Source: Catenaria anguillulae PL171 (taxonomy: Eukaryota; Blastocladiomycota; Blastocladiomycetes; Blastocladiales; Catenariaceae). Taken from it: 64,000 bases of DNA. The stretch is from contig MCFL01000003.1 in NCBI GenBank assembly GCA_002102555.1, forward strand, positions 1 to 64,000, given 5' to 3'. The notes beneath the pieces are model-generated. The model was not told the DNA's origin. It worked only from the letters and a program-made list of their open reading frames with translations, and did not search any database. Positions 53,746 to 64,000 of the stretch are shown here, piece by piece. The position numbers and the translations under genes are program-made. The first letter of the stretch is position 1. Every line of letters starts with the position of its first letter.

Positions 53746-56700
53746 ATGGCTGAGTTTTACCAAGGCAACGCCCTCAACCCCGACCTCGACAAGCTTGTGG
53801 CTCAGGAGCTTCACGGCGACGACAAAAAGAAACCCGATGAAAAGAAGAAGAAGCCATGGCATCGCAAGCTCAATCGTGCCATCGATAAGGTCAGGAGCCT
53901 TGTCCATGTCTCTCGATGCCTTTTCCCTCGACCGCTATTCGCTGACGAGACACACATTTGCAGGTTCTCACTCACCCTATCGTTGAGGCTGGAAAAACCG
54001 CCGGTCGATTGTCCGTACATCTCTCAGTTCTTTGTACTGTTTTCACACGCCGCTCACGTATCTTGGTGATCGAATGGTCTTATAGCATTCCCGGTGTCGG
54101 TATTTTCATGATCGGTGTAGACCGCCTGTACGCCTCTTTGCAACTTTATTGCTTCAGATACGTGCTCTAATGCGCTCGTCGCTCTTGTTTTTTTCGCCAG
54201 GACGCGGTGGAAACTCACATACAGCAACAACGAAGCCATGGTCGCAACACTCGAAAAGAAGATGAGCGACATCACCATTACCTACATTGCGCTCGTCGAG
54301 CTTCTCCCGCCAAAGGAGCGGCGCGAGGACAACCCACGCTTGCAAATCTTTTCCAAGCGCGCCGAGCAGGTCAAACGACTTGTCGCCCTTATTCAACGAT
54401 CGATTGACGATTACAGCGCTAAGAACGAAAAGGAGCGCCTTGGCATGGCCGAAGTCATCCAGTCCTCGTTCGCTTCGCTCCAAAAGGTCCTTGACGAACT
54501 CCAGCGCGACATCGAACTGCACCTTGGCATGCAAACAACCGCCGGCATTCAAGCGCAAGGTCGGAAAATGGATGGCATGGTCGAAATCATGCGTGCGCAG
54601 CGAACCATTCTGGAATCGCAGGCCGACCGGAACGAAAAGCTGCTCGCGCTCGTTCATCGCCAAATCCAGGCAACTGACCACATCCAGACTGCGATTGCCC
54701 AGCTCAAGGACGACCTCACGCCTGGATATGCCAAAGTAGAGAATCTCGAGATCCGTCGCGTTTGGTGGGACTTCTTCCGTTGGCCGGCGGCCATGCCGAC
54801 CAAGGATGTTCTTGTGCAAATGCCTCAGTATTTCAAGATGCAGCGGGATCCGGTCGCATTGCTCATGTGGTCGCATTTGCAAAAAGGCGAGCTCTTGTGT
54901 GTGGAGGATCTCGGGCTAGATCCAGAGGGAGTAGTGACGCCGTTTGACTTGAATGAGGCATTCCCGTACGATCCCGTGTATGAGATTACGTTGGGCGACT
55001 GGCTGGTATGGCGCGCACTTGGATGGTACGACTGATTCCATTCTATCCGACATGAGGACATGCAGAGCTCACTGAGTGTGATGGCATTCGATTTAGGATA
55101 TTCTTGGCTGCTGAATTAGAACGTTCCATTCTTCCGCTCCGCAATAAGTTTATTCAATCATCGACCATCGTCAGCCAGTTCATTTCGTTTGTATCCGCTA
55201 CGCTTCAAAAGCTTCGGGAAGAACATGGCTACGGCACGACCGTTCACGCTCGCCTTCTCGATATCTCTGTCCGCGCCGTATCCTCGGCTCTGCCTCCGTT
55301 CGCCGACCGCTTCCAATCATTCCTCGACGCGCTCACCGACTCGATCGATATCCTCAAAGGGTCGTTTGACGATTCGAAATTGACCTGGCTCGACCCATCC
55401 GTTCAAGAGGCACTTGCACAATCGCTTGCAACCATGCAGTGGCGACTCAACGCAGAAGCGCAAGAGCTTGGAATCGAGGCGCCAAGTGTGTGGGATCAAG
55501 ACGAGGTTGCACAATGGATGGCGGCGGACCAGGCGTCCACCCAACAGGCGCACAATGTCGGGTCCCAGTTTGCTACGGGTGTGTGGAACAAGTGGAATGG
55601 ATGTTCCGCACTCATTTCTCCACACGCTTTGGATCGCATGCAAAAATTGGGTCCGCGCACCTTGCTTGCCGTGCTGCACTCCGTCGAGCCTGTTGTCTTG
55701 AAGCCCTTGGCCATGGCGAGCACTCCAGAGCATGTCGTCCAGGCAGCGGTTGAAGCAGCAGCCAACGCCGCAGCATCGTGGAATGTGTGCCGTGGTTTGG
55801 TATCGACCCATGGTGTCACATTGGCCGCGGATTGTTGGATGGCGGTGGTCGAGTACTGTGAGCGTGGCGACTTCCGATCGGCCATTTCTTCGAGCGGAAC
55901 GAGCAAATCTCAGTCGATGCCAACTCGTTTGCCTTTGCCCGCCAAGCTCAAGGTCTTAGTACAAGTGGCTACGGCTGTTCGGTTCATGCACACCCGTGGA
56001 TTTGCCCACAAGCAGCTCACATCAGCGCACATTTACTTGACGGATGGATTTGCCGCCAAGGTCGGTGGCTTGTTGGCTGCCCCAATCGACGCCGACGTCC
56101 TTCGCTACCGTTCCCCCGAATCACTCTCGTGGGACAGCTCATCGGCGTCATCCGGCGAATCGGCTCAACCGACCGAAGCTGATTGGTACAAGAACGACGT
56201 GTTTGCCCTCGGGCAAGTCGTGTTTGAAGCCCTGCGCGGTGAGAAGCCGTTCTACCAAACCGCCGATTCAGACATTGCCGCCATCAAGCGTGCCATCACC
56301 TTGCTGGACGCCAGGCAGGTTGTCGGCAGTTTACCCCACGGATTGCCAAACGATCTCGTCGACCTCGTGCAATCGGCCCTGGCGGCCGAACCAAATGAAC
56401 GCCCATCCATTGCCGAATTCTGCTCGACGCTCGAATCCATCTACGCCCGCCAACGCCAAAACAGCCAAGAAGCCGACTTGGAACTCGTCTGGCAAAACCC
56501 AGTCGCTCGTGACGCCGACCCGCCGACTTACGAAGCCACCATCCATTTTGGAACACTTGCTCCAAAGAAGGGCGCATCCAGCATGGCTGCCCCGCTTGCC
56601 CTCGAGGAAATTGAGGTCGTCGCGGCCCGTATTGCCAACGGATCTGAAGACCTTGCCGCTGTCGAGCGCGACTTGCGCAAGCTTGCGTCGCATCATCCTC

Positions 56701-57263
56701 GTGCCTTGTTCCACCTGGGCGACTTGTACTACTATGACCACAGCGACCGAGGCGTACCGCATGATTTCCGACGCGCGCTCGACTGCTACTCGGAGGCGCT
56801 TGATGCTGGAGAGGCCGTCGCTGCCGTTGGCGTGGGCGACTGCTACTATTTCGGCCACGGAGGCTCTGCCAAGCAACCGGGGCTTGCGCGCGACATGTAC
56901 TTGCGCGCTATGCCTGCGGTCGCTTCCGTTGCGGAAAAGCACCCATCGACGGCGGCCAGGATTCATGCTGGCATCGCGGATGTCCATTACGATTCGGGCG
57001 AGTACGTGTCAGCTTTGGATCACTATTATCGGGCCATCGAGCTGTCGGACGCGTGCAAGCGAGCTTGGGCCAGGATCGGCGATGCACACTTGTACGGGCG
57101 CGGCACGCAAGTGGATCCAGATCACGCTCGCAAGTGTTATCGCAAGGCAAAGGGCACGCGCAGGGAAGTTGAGGGCATGATCGAATTTTACCGGGCAAGG
57201 GGCGAGTATGCGTTTGCCAACATGTACATTAACGATCCGCTCTTGTCGGCGCCAGATTATTGA
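53746..57263 (+). CDS. Helical bundle-pseudokinase-Sel1 repeat protein (MLKL-like architecture)
   Basis: Five exons (53746-53889, 53964-54010, 54086-54127, 54201-55025, 55097-57263) with 71-75-nt introns join to exactly 1074 residues without correction. Residues 1-48 are Lys-rich. Residues 49-78 hold the Gly/hydrophobic FIPGVGIFMIGVDRL. Residues 80-262 are long amphipathic helices (KRAEQVKRLVALIQRSIDDY, VLDELQRDIELHL), a bundle plus brace. Residues 265-355 (VWWDFFRWPAAMPTKDVLVQ, LGLDPEGVVTPFDLNEAF) look like a degenerate EF-hand-type segment. A second helical region follows (356-520). A kinase fold (about 540-800) keeps a VVLK Lys and the hinge VVEYCERGDF, but HRD is AHKQ (about 655), the DFG Asp is missing (KVGGL) and RSPESL stands for APE. 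Sel1/TPR repeats (888-1060: LFHLGDLYYYDHSDRGVPHDFRRALDCY) end the protein. A signalling or cell-death role is inferred from architecture only. Confidence 0.8.
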
Positions 57264-57430
57264 CGCCGGTGACACTCATGGGTGGAGCAGCCTTTGTGTA
57301 TTCTAATCCATCGCTTACATTCCCAATGCATTTCTTCGCAGTGCAGCTGCTTGAATTAAAGTTATAGGTTTTAGGCAGCGTGCACGATTCCAAAAAACAA
57401 GAGGAATACATAAAAATGTTACGTGATGGG

Positions 57431-58626
57431 TCAGGCCAGGATTTCACGATGAACCGTAGTCGTCGGATCGAGCAAAATGGCAGCAATGTCGGACTTGGAC
57501 ACTTTACCTTCCGCCTCAAGGCGCGCTCGAACAGCAGCGATACGAGTTGGATCGAGGTAGATGAATTGGCCTAGCCAGGAAAGCAATTGTGGTCAGAGAG
57601 GTGGATGGAGTTGGATGACAGTGAGCCAGCGAGGTACCTTGCTCGAGATCCAAGTGACCGGCCCACTCGCCCTCCTCAATTTTTTCTTCCAAATACACCT
57701 CCAGCTCCTCGAGGCGAACGTTGAGTTCTCGGGCAGCGTGTTCCAGATGAATGACAATGTGGCCCTGTGTCCAGGTCAAGTGTCAGAGGATCAGAGATCC
57801 GAGTGTGAGTGGGCAGGCAACGAACCTCAATGTACTCCAACACGGTATCCTCCATCGAATACACACTAGGTTTCCCTGCCTCCTCCAATTCCTTCTTTGC
57901 CTCCTCCCGCTCTATCCGCCGGATTCGCTCGAGCTCTTCGCGCATCCTTTTCCGCTCCCGTTCCTGCGCCTCAGCTTCCTTTTGAGCCGCAATCCGATCC
58001 TTTTCAGCATTCACAACCATCCGCTTCTGTTCCTGCTCTTGCTGGGAACTCACTTGCCACTCTCGATACCGCCGCAAGTTCTCCTTCCGTTCCAAGTTGG
58101 CAGCCCGTTTTTTACCCACGCGTTTAGGAGCGACCGGCATGTTGGGGAGCTGTGCGGCAGTGTTGGGAGGAGGCATTTGCTGCGGTTGATTGTCACCGGC
58201 GGGCTCGGCCGCCTGATCGCCGCCTGCTGCTGGATGTTCGAGCTGCCGAGGCTGCAGCTGCGGCTGAGTGGCGTGTCCCAAAGCAGCCGTTTGCTGCCGC
58301 CGAGCCTCGTCCAAGCGTGCGCGGGCATTGGCCAACAATTCTTGCTCCTCGACGTTCGCAGGGCGGTTGGCCCTGTCATCAACCGCTCGCGTTTCGGCGG
58401 GTTCGGTAGCTGCGAGTGGGGTAGCAGCTTGGGTTCGAGAGTTGCGGTAATGGCTGACGGCAAAGACGATGGCGAGGAGGACTGGGGCAGCAAAAAGTGC
58501 AAAATCAATCCAGTAGTCGTCGTCCGTGGCAGATGGAGTCAGGATGGTGTTGGCGACGGAATGAATGGAATCCAAAAGATCAGCGACAAACGCTCCAGCG
58601 TCAAAGAGATTGTCCAGGAGGTCCAT
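57431..58626 (-). CDS. DDRGK1: DDRGK domain-containing protein 1 (UFBP1), UFMylation adaptor
   Basis: DDRGK1 anchors the UFL1 E3 complex on the ER for UFM1 modification of ribosomes and ER-phagy. Three exons (57826-58626, 57638-57764, 57431-57570) give exactly 355 residues. A membrane segment lies at about residues 39-58 (FALFAAPVLLAIVFAV). A Gln/Ala-rich linker and a charged coiled coil follow (LERKENLRRYREWQVS, RKRMREELERIRRIEREEAKKE). The winged-helix end reads VLEYIEGHIVIHLEHAARELNVRLEELEVYLEEKIEEGEWAGHLD and GQFIYLDPTRIAAVRARLEAEGKVSKSDIAAIL, matching the human C-terminus. The DDRGK pentapeptide itself is replaced (DLEQG). The hydrophobic segment fits ER anchoring. Retention suggests that the UFM1 pathway is present. 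Many dikaryan fungi lack it. Confidence 0.85.
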
Positions 58627-58889
58627 TGCGATGGGTGTAACAATGTTGCGCGGGCTTCATTGCTTGCTGACTTGTTTGTTTTCAGTTGGCGCGGCGACCG
58701 AGCCAGCAGTCGTCTGATTCCCTGCCATCAAGAATCCGACAACGCGACAGCAGATAGACAAAACATCAGGGGCAAGGGCGACGGCGCCATGAGTATGAGG
58801 GTAGTGGAAGAGTGGAGGGAAAACACATGTATTGTGAGGCTATATGTACAATCGTGAAAGTAGGGGCGGTCAAGAAGGCGACTTTGCAT

Positions 58890-59534
58890 TTACAGCTCCA
58901 TTGCGTGCGACTTGCTCCGTGGTCCATTGTCTGTCTTGAGACCAACCGCTGCCTCAGCTTCGGCTTGCGAAAATGCACCCTCCTTGATCTCTTTGAGCCT
59001 ATGGCCAAAACACGCAAGAGGTCAAGGAACGTGTGAGCAAAGTGGCCAGGGTATTTTGTTGAGACAAATGTCGCAGCATTTGTGGCGTACCTGCGACGAT
59101 GCACTTTGCTCTTGACGTGCTCAGCGCGAGCCTCTTCGTTGATGAAATACCGTGCACACTCAATGCAGTAGTGTTGGCCTTGGCCGGGCAAATCCAGGTC
59201 AAAGGGCTGATTTGCGAGCTTTTCCGCGTTTCCAGGCTTCAAGTCCTCGCAAACCTGGTCGAGATGTGGAAAATCGGAAATAGGAAAGGGAGAATGTGTC
59301 AGAAGTGACTGAAGGTTTGCAGTGGTTGCTATGAAACCGCCTCCCGAATAACAGGACCCCGCGAAACCAACCAAACGTGCAGCTGGATTGCCTGCGGGGC
59401 CAGCGGAGTGGGTACGGTGGCTGCTGGGTCGACAGAATGACGATTTACATATCTTTGGTGCGGTTCTTTGTGGAAACTTTGCGCTTGATGTCGCGAATGC
59501 CGTGGTGATTACGCTTTTTGCGGAGACGGCCCAT
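58890..59534 (-). CDS. BUD20: BUD20/ZNF593, 60S ribosome biogenesis zinc finger
   Basis: Bud20 is a shuttling C2H2 protein that helps pre-60S export. Exon 1 (59449-59534) reads MGRLRKKRNHHGIRDIKRKV and STKNRTKD. The middle exon (about 59091-59270) reads LDQVCEDLKPGNAEKLANQP, FDLDLPGQGQHYCIECARYF and INEEARAEHVKSKVHRRR, with the single C2H2 finger. The last exon (58890-58998) reads LKEIKEGAFSQAEAEAAVGL. The order TKDLDQ, NQP, LPGxGxHYCxxC and KxHKRRxKEL is shared with yeast Bud20 and human ZNF593. The second intron (58999-59090) has clean GT-AG ends. The first intron's acceptor does not fit in phase, perhaps because a base is lost near 59260. The protein is about 110-120 residues, short for the fungal family but near the animal length. 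Confidence 0.85.
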
Positions 59535-59867
59535 GTTGGATGCTGATTTGAACGAGTTCGAGATGCGATGTTGGCGTTGAAATGAATTGCACGCAGTTTT
59601 TTGTGCTTGCATGGATTGTGTGCTTGATATGCTTGCACGGAACTGGCTGACTTCTTGCCATGTACATCTTTTGCGTCCAGGCACACAGCGGCAGGTTCAC
59701 CAGTGTCGAGCTTTGTTCATCACTCAATGCCACGTGACCCGTTGCAGTCGTGGAAAGGCTTCGTTTCGATGGAAGCAAGGATGTGAAGCGAATCTAACGC
59801 GTACGGATATTCATTGTAAGCAAAATCATCAAAGGTCACGACCAACAAGTGAGAGATAGATATCGCA
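59535..59867. promoter_or_regulatory. Divergent region between BUD20 and the GSM-repeat protein gene
   Basis: A 333-bp spacer lies between divergent starts. No motif is recognised. Confidence 0.3.
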
Positions 59868-62800
59868 ATGTCGAGCAACAGAGATCCAACAGACCATTCG
59901 GTAGAAGCGATCCCGCCAGCCCCAGCGTCGACGGAAGCAGGCGCAAGTGCTGCGGACAGCGTTGCCGATGCATCTGCTCCTTCTGCAACATACAGCACAA
60001 TTTCAAACCTTTTAGACGCTTTCATTCGGCATGGGCTCATCGAAAACGGTGTATTGGTGGGCAAAGACGCTAATGATGCCACTCGCTCTAATCCGACGAC
60101 CGGCATTCAAGTCAACTTTGTTGGCTTGTCAAGCAAGTTGCAGGCGTTGGCGAAGCGTTACGACGAAAACGGCGCTCCGGGACAGCAAAGTATGACCTTT
60201 TCTCTGGCTCCCTGTGCCCGCCTTCCGTGCCAGGATCGAGCCTTGACCGCGGTCGTATGCGTACATGTAGGTTCGATGGATCAAACAAAAGCATGTAACC
60301 GGGCATCGCAAAGCATCTTGCAACTGCAAGGATACCCGTTATCAACCACAATAACGACATCATATAACGACCTCATGTCTGACGCGGCCTTGGCATCGCT
60401 TCTTACATCAAAACTCGCCAAAGCCGACTCTGTCCTCTTGCTTCGCGACGCCATGGCAAAAACTCAAGCCAACCCCAACATTCTGATTACAGTCTTTGAC
60501 CAGCCTGGAAATGTGGACAACGGGTCGGATCCGCAAGTCAAGACCACCAGCACACCGATCTTGCCTGCGGAACGATGCGTTCGATTCAAAGTTGGACCGG
60601 ACGATGTTATTTCCGATCCAGCTGTCAATGTTGCGCATTTCGGCTCTGCTGCTGCCCTCACCACCGTTGCTTCATCGCTCATGGACGTGGGAACTTCCCG
60701 TGAACGTTCCCCTGCGCTAACACCTGCTGGTCCTGGTCGCGACACGTTGTCCTTAAACCCGGCCGATGTCGCGAGTAGACTGGAGCAACTTGTCATCTTG
60801 CGTGCACAAAGGGCGTTGCCGACGCCGACGCCGACGCCGACGCCACCTGTCAACAAGTTGGCGTCATCATTCAGGTCGGGGGCTACCACACACATCCCAT
60901 TTCGCAAAGGTCCTCAACGCAAATGCTCGATAGTTTGGCGGCTCAGCAAGGCCAACAATCACAGTCTAATTCGGGCATGAGCACACCAACCAAATCGCCA
61001 CCGTCCGGAGACCCTGTTGACGGGCAGGATCACACAGCGACTATTACGCCGGTTGAAATGTCCACATCCGCAAACGCGTCAACCACAGATCTGGGGCATG
61101 CTCCAACTTCGGGGACGGTGAGTGGAGCACATAGCCTAAGCAAAAGCGGACAAAACTCGTCTTCTCGCACTCATTCAGGCCAAGCTAAGCACCATCAGCA
61201 GTCGCACTCAACGCCCTCTGCTCAGCAACCCCAGCAGCAATTTGCAGCAGTCCAATTTTTGACTAGCCCACAGGGGTCACCACCACCGTCCACGAGCGAC
61301 TCGACTGCGTCCATTTACGCACCAATTCAAGCTGTGACCCCCGCACCGTCGTTGATTCTGGTCAACGGAACGAACACGGGCCACCGGGTGTACGCCTGGC
61401 AGCAGTTGCAATCGCAGTCTGGGTATCATCCGCCGACGGCTACTCCTGCTGGCTCCATGGTGTTTTTGCATCAACAGCCACAGCCACCTCAGCAGTCACT
61501 TCCATCTAGCATGCATCCACTTGCCCACGCAGCCAGTACCAACGGATCAACCCTCCTTTACGCGAGCGTTCCCAACCCAACACCGTCTTCGTCCATGATC
61601 TTTCAACCACCGAGCGCTCCGATGAGCACTCCGTGGGCTCCAGCGTTTTCACTACGCCTCCCAACGTCGACTATTCAAACTCGATCAGTCAAGAAAATGT
61701 CGTAGGAGCCGCCATGTCACCATTCCATGCACCTTTGCGGTACGCGACACCACCAGCGTCAAGACAAGAAATGACGGGCTCACCCACAATGTTCCAGCCA
61801 CAAGCACCTGCCAATACGCCAATGCAATCCATGGCCATTTTGCACGATTTCTTCAACACCGCTCCGCCGTCAACACCGGTCTCATCCATTTCCCACCTCG
61901 CATCGCCATCTTCGGGAAGGGCGAGTCCGAGGACGCATCCCAAGGGAAATCGTGCCCCCTCCCCAAGCCGCGTCGCATCACAATTGCGCAACCAGTTTGG
62001 CAGCACGTCTTCTAAAGAAGCAATGTCTGAGGTGCCTGCAGAATCACAGAATGCGCCGCTCTGCAGCAATGGAACGCAGCGATACAAGACAGTTTCTTCC
62101 TCGACATCCATGGGGTCGTTGTTTGCACTTGGCGGGGGGGTGTCCGCACCTCAAAACTCGATGCTGAGTCTGGACCAGGTCACAGCTGCCCCACACAATT
62201 CCACGGCCAATTTTGGGACGGGAATGGCTGTGAACTCCTCATCTGCGCTCCAAAATCAAATTCTACATCAGCTCCAGCAACAGCAGCTTAGGCAGCAGGG
62301 AATGGCATCACCCGGTAACGTATCCCCCACCTCTCGCAGCCGTTTACCATCGGGGCGCAGCCGTTCTCTCGTTGGTGGCGCACACGGTCTCGGCGCTCCA
62401 CTTGAATCCATTGGCGAGCTGTCTGCTGCTAGTACAACGGCACCCAAGGCCCCCGCCAATTCGCGTATGGGTTCCATGGTGTTTCCGTCCTCTGCTCAAC
62501 AGCACCAATATCCGCACTTCATGTACGGCGGGGACAATGGCCTTGTCCCCTTGGCGCCGGCGTCGTCTCGCGTAGACAACAGCATGCTCGGTGGTCAAGA
62601 CATGGGCAGCATGATGATGATGCCTGTTCCGAATGCGCCCCCAGGATCGGTTGCTGGCTCAATGTACTTTGGCCCGCCACAGCATCAACCATACGCCGTT
62701 CAAGCCCCGGGACCTATCATGGGCTCCATGATGTTCTCACCCGAAGTGCTTGGGAGCGCACCGCCCAATTCGCGCATGGGATCCATGGTCTTCGCCCCAT

Positions 62801-64000
62801 CCACCAGCGGTGCTGTACCAGGAGGATCTCGCTTTGGGTCAGCATTGTTTGGTGTCGAGCAGCTCGGGGCAGCTCCTCCCAACTCTCGTGCTGGGTCCAC
62901 AATGTTCTTCCCCTATCCTCAAGTGGTTACACCGGCAGAGTCGCAAATGGGATCGGTCTTCCTCGGCAAGGACAGCCAGGCTGTCGCGCCGCCGCCAAAC
63001 TCCCGTATGGGGTCCATGATGCTTGCAGACAATGGCACTCAGGCTCGCAACCAAGTACACATGCCTTTCAAGGCTGAGGGGCCACAGACGCAGCCACAAC
63101 CACATTCTACTTCTACCTTGGAGTCTGCCTCGCCAAAAGATGCCCTGAGCTGTGAAGCCGTCGACAATGGCCGTAACTTGACGTCGCCGCACGTCAACGT
63201 TATGCATTTTAACAGTTCCAACGTGTCCATGGAAACAGTGGCGCCAGGCGAAAACAGTGGATCGAGCTCTCCAGGTGAGCCGGCATCGGCTTCTGGCAGT
63301 GGGAAAAAGTCTCCTATTACGCAACCAAAGCTCACGCCCGTGTCGGAGGAAAAGCATCACCTGCAAGCGTCCGAATCGCCCGACGACCAAGACCATTCTG
63401 AGCATGATGACCGTGCCTCATCCAATCAGCAGCATCATGCCCAAGTTCCGCAAATCGTTGTCAACCCGGGCACTCCTGCCGTCTTGTCGACCACAAGCAT
63501 TTCGTCGATACCTTACCTGATGCGTTCTCTGGCGCCAGAGCATCAATTGCCATCGACCTCGACTGTCCTGTTACACCGCCCACCGCCAAACTCGCTCGTC
63601 AACATTGCCGGCCATGTTCAGACCAATGATTTTGGCCACGCAATGTCGATGGACTTTGCCGGAAACCGCAGCACGAGCCATGCAACAGTCATGTACCCAT
63701 ACCCAACCGCGCCGCCGCCCTCCATGTACTTGCATTCTGTGGGCGACTTGCAAGCATCATTCAACACGGGTGCCATGATGCCCACCGGCAGCTACTACGG
63801 CTCAGGGTCACACTCGGCGGTCGCACAGCACATTCAATCGATGACCAATGGGCTCAGCATGCAGCAGCAACTCGAGTATGAGCGGCGGATTCACGAGGTC
63901 AACATGCATCTCATTCGCGTGGCGGCTCAACGCGACGCGGCACAACTGGCATTGGCGCACATGCAAGACCAGCATGCATTGGCCATGATGCAGCATCAGG
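59868..64000 (+). CDS. Long low-complexity protein with GSMxF repeats (3' end outside window)
   Basis: The ATG at 59868 starts MSSNRDPTDHSVEAIPPAPA. The first 250 residues contain a modestly conserved-looking region (STISNLLDAFIRHGLIENGV, QVNFVGLSSKLQALAKRYDE, DLMSDAALASLLTSKLAKAD, VLLLRDAMAKTQANPNILIT). An 81-nt in-frame stretch at 60190-60270 could be an intron. After TPTPTPTP (a 6-bp tandem repeat at 60818-60840) the protein becomes Ser/Gln/Pro/His-rich. Frames change near 60915 and 61645, which fits lost bases. From about 61450 to 63040, ten or so copies of a short unit appear, best seen as PPNSRMGSMVF, PPNSRAGSTMF and PPNSRMGSMML. The last visible part (QQQLEYERRIHEVNMHLIRV) is a helix. 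The gene runs off the window end with no stop. Function unknown. The composition suggests an RNA- or chromatin-associated or condensate-forming regulator (inference). Confidence 0.6.
60818..60842 (+). repeat. Tandem GACGCC/CGACGC hexamer repeat
   Basis: Four copies of a 6-bp unit encode alternating Thr-Pro in the GSM-repeat gene. This is a likely site of length variation. Confidence 0.7.

Noticed and set aside
55026-55104. Two separate genes, a helical protein ending at 55035 and a pseudokinase starting at 55104
   Set aside because: A 71-nt GT-AG intron (55026-55096) removes the stop and joins both frames exactly in phase (TG|G gives Trp), so one gene is better supported.
61970-62110. Minus-strand frame opposite the GSM-repeat gene
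   Set aside because: It is a mirror frame of repetitive coding sequence and lacks any motif.

Overview
The window is a gene-dense eukaryotic nuclear segment, most likely from an early-diverging, possibly zoosporic, fungus. Genes lie close together on both strands. Introns are short (57-185 nt, mostly 60-110), with GTATGT/GTACGT-like donors and AG acceptors. Fungal hallmarks are a Pob3-type FACT subunit ending in an acidic tail without an HMG box, a Pho80/Pcl-type cyclin, a Zn2Cys6 fragment, HIS5 and two GLY1-type threonine aldolases. A DDRGK1 (UFMylation) homologue and a cytoplasmic dynein roadblock chain argue against a yeast-like dikaryan. The lineage call is an inference from gene content.

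Layout. 1-300: C-terminal end of eIF2B gamma (+). 1170-7124: two diverged copies of one module, each joined to a different C-terminus (copy A to an FCP1/SCP-like phosphatase, copy B to an unrecognised domain), with a Zn2Cys6 fragment just before copy B. 7521-11066: SF3B1 (-). 13661-14328: Pcl-like cyclin (+). 15382-20130: two Ser-rich proteins of unknown function (-). 20761-30209: TAN1/THUMPD1, MRM2, dynein roadblock, mS35, threonine aldolase 1, a secreted unknown, threonine aldolase 2 and COA4. 30584-34926: POB3 and a large acidic/Ser-rich protein. 35510-38970: OGG1, an ASDURF-like prefoldin protein and HIS5. 39500-48054: a 1362-residue nuclear unknown, a mitochondrial LEA-like protein and an NAD-dependent epimerase. 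48592-49234: a non-autonomous hAT-type element. 49710-52157: a small unknown and a CaMK-type kinase. 53746-57263: a 1074-residue helical bundle-pseudokinase-Sel1 protein. 57431-59534: DDRGK1 and BUD20. 59868-64000: a long low-complexity repeat protein that runs off the window.

The most interesting item is the helical bundle-pseudokinase-Sel1 gene. Its architecture recalls MLKL-like regulated cell-death executors, and its catalytic Asp residues are missing. The other notable items are the intact 8-bp target-site duplication and terminal inverted repeats of the hAT MITE, the modular copy A/copy B pair, the ASDURF-like prefoldin gene 48 bp from OGG1, and a mitochondrial LEA-like protein.

Quality caveat. 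Several conserved housekeeping genes (SF3B1, TAN1, mS35, threonine aldolase 2, the epimerase) are read through only if single bases are assumed lost, mostly from short homopolymers. In SF3B1 six such losses restore an exactly in-frame 1184-codon gene. This looks like consensus error in the assembly rather than decay, because the protein on each side stays conserved. Many other genes (MRM2, OGG1, POB3, HIS5, CaMK, pseudokinase, LEA, DDRGK1) need no correction.
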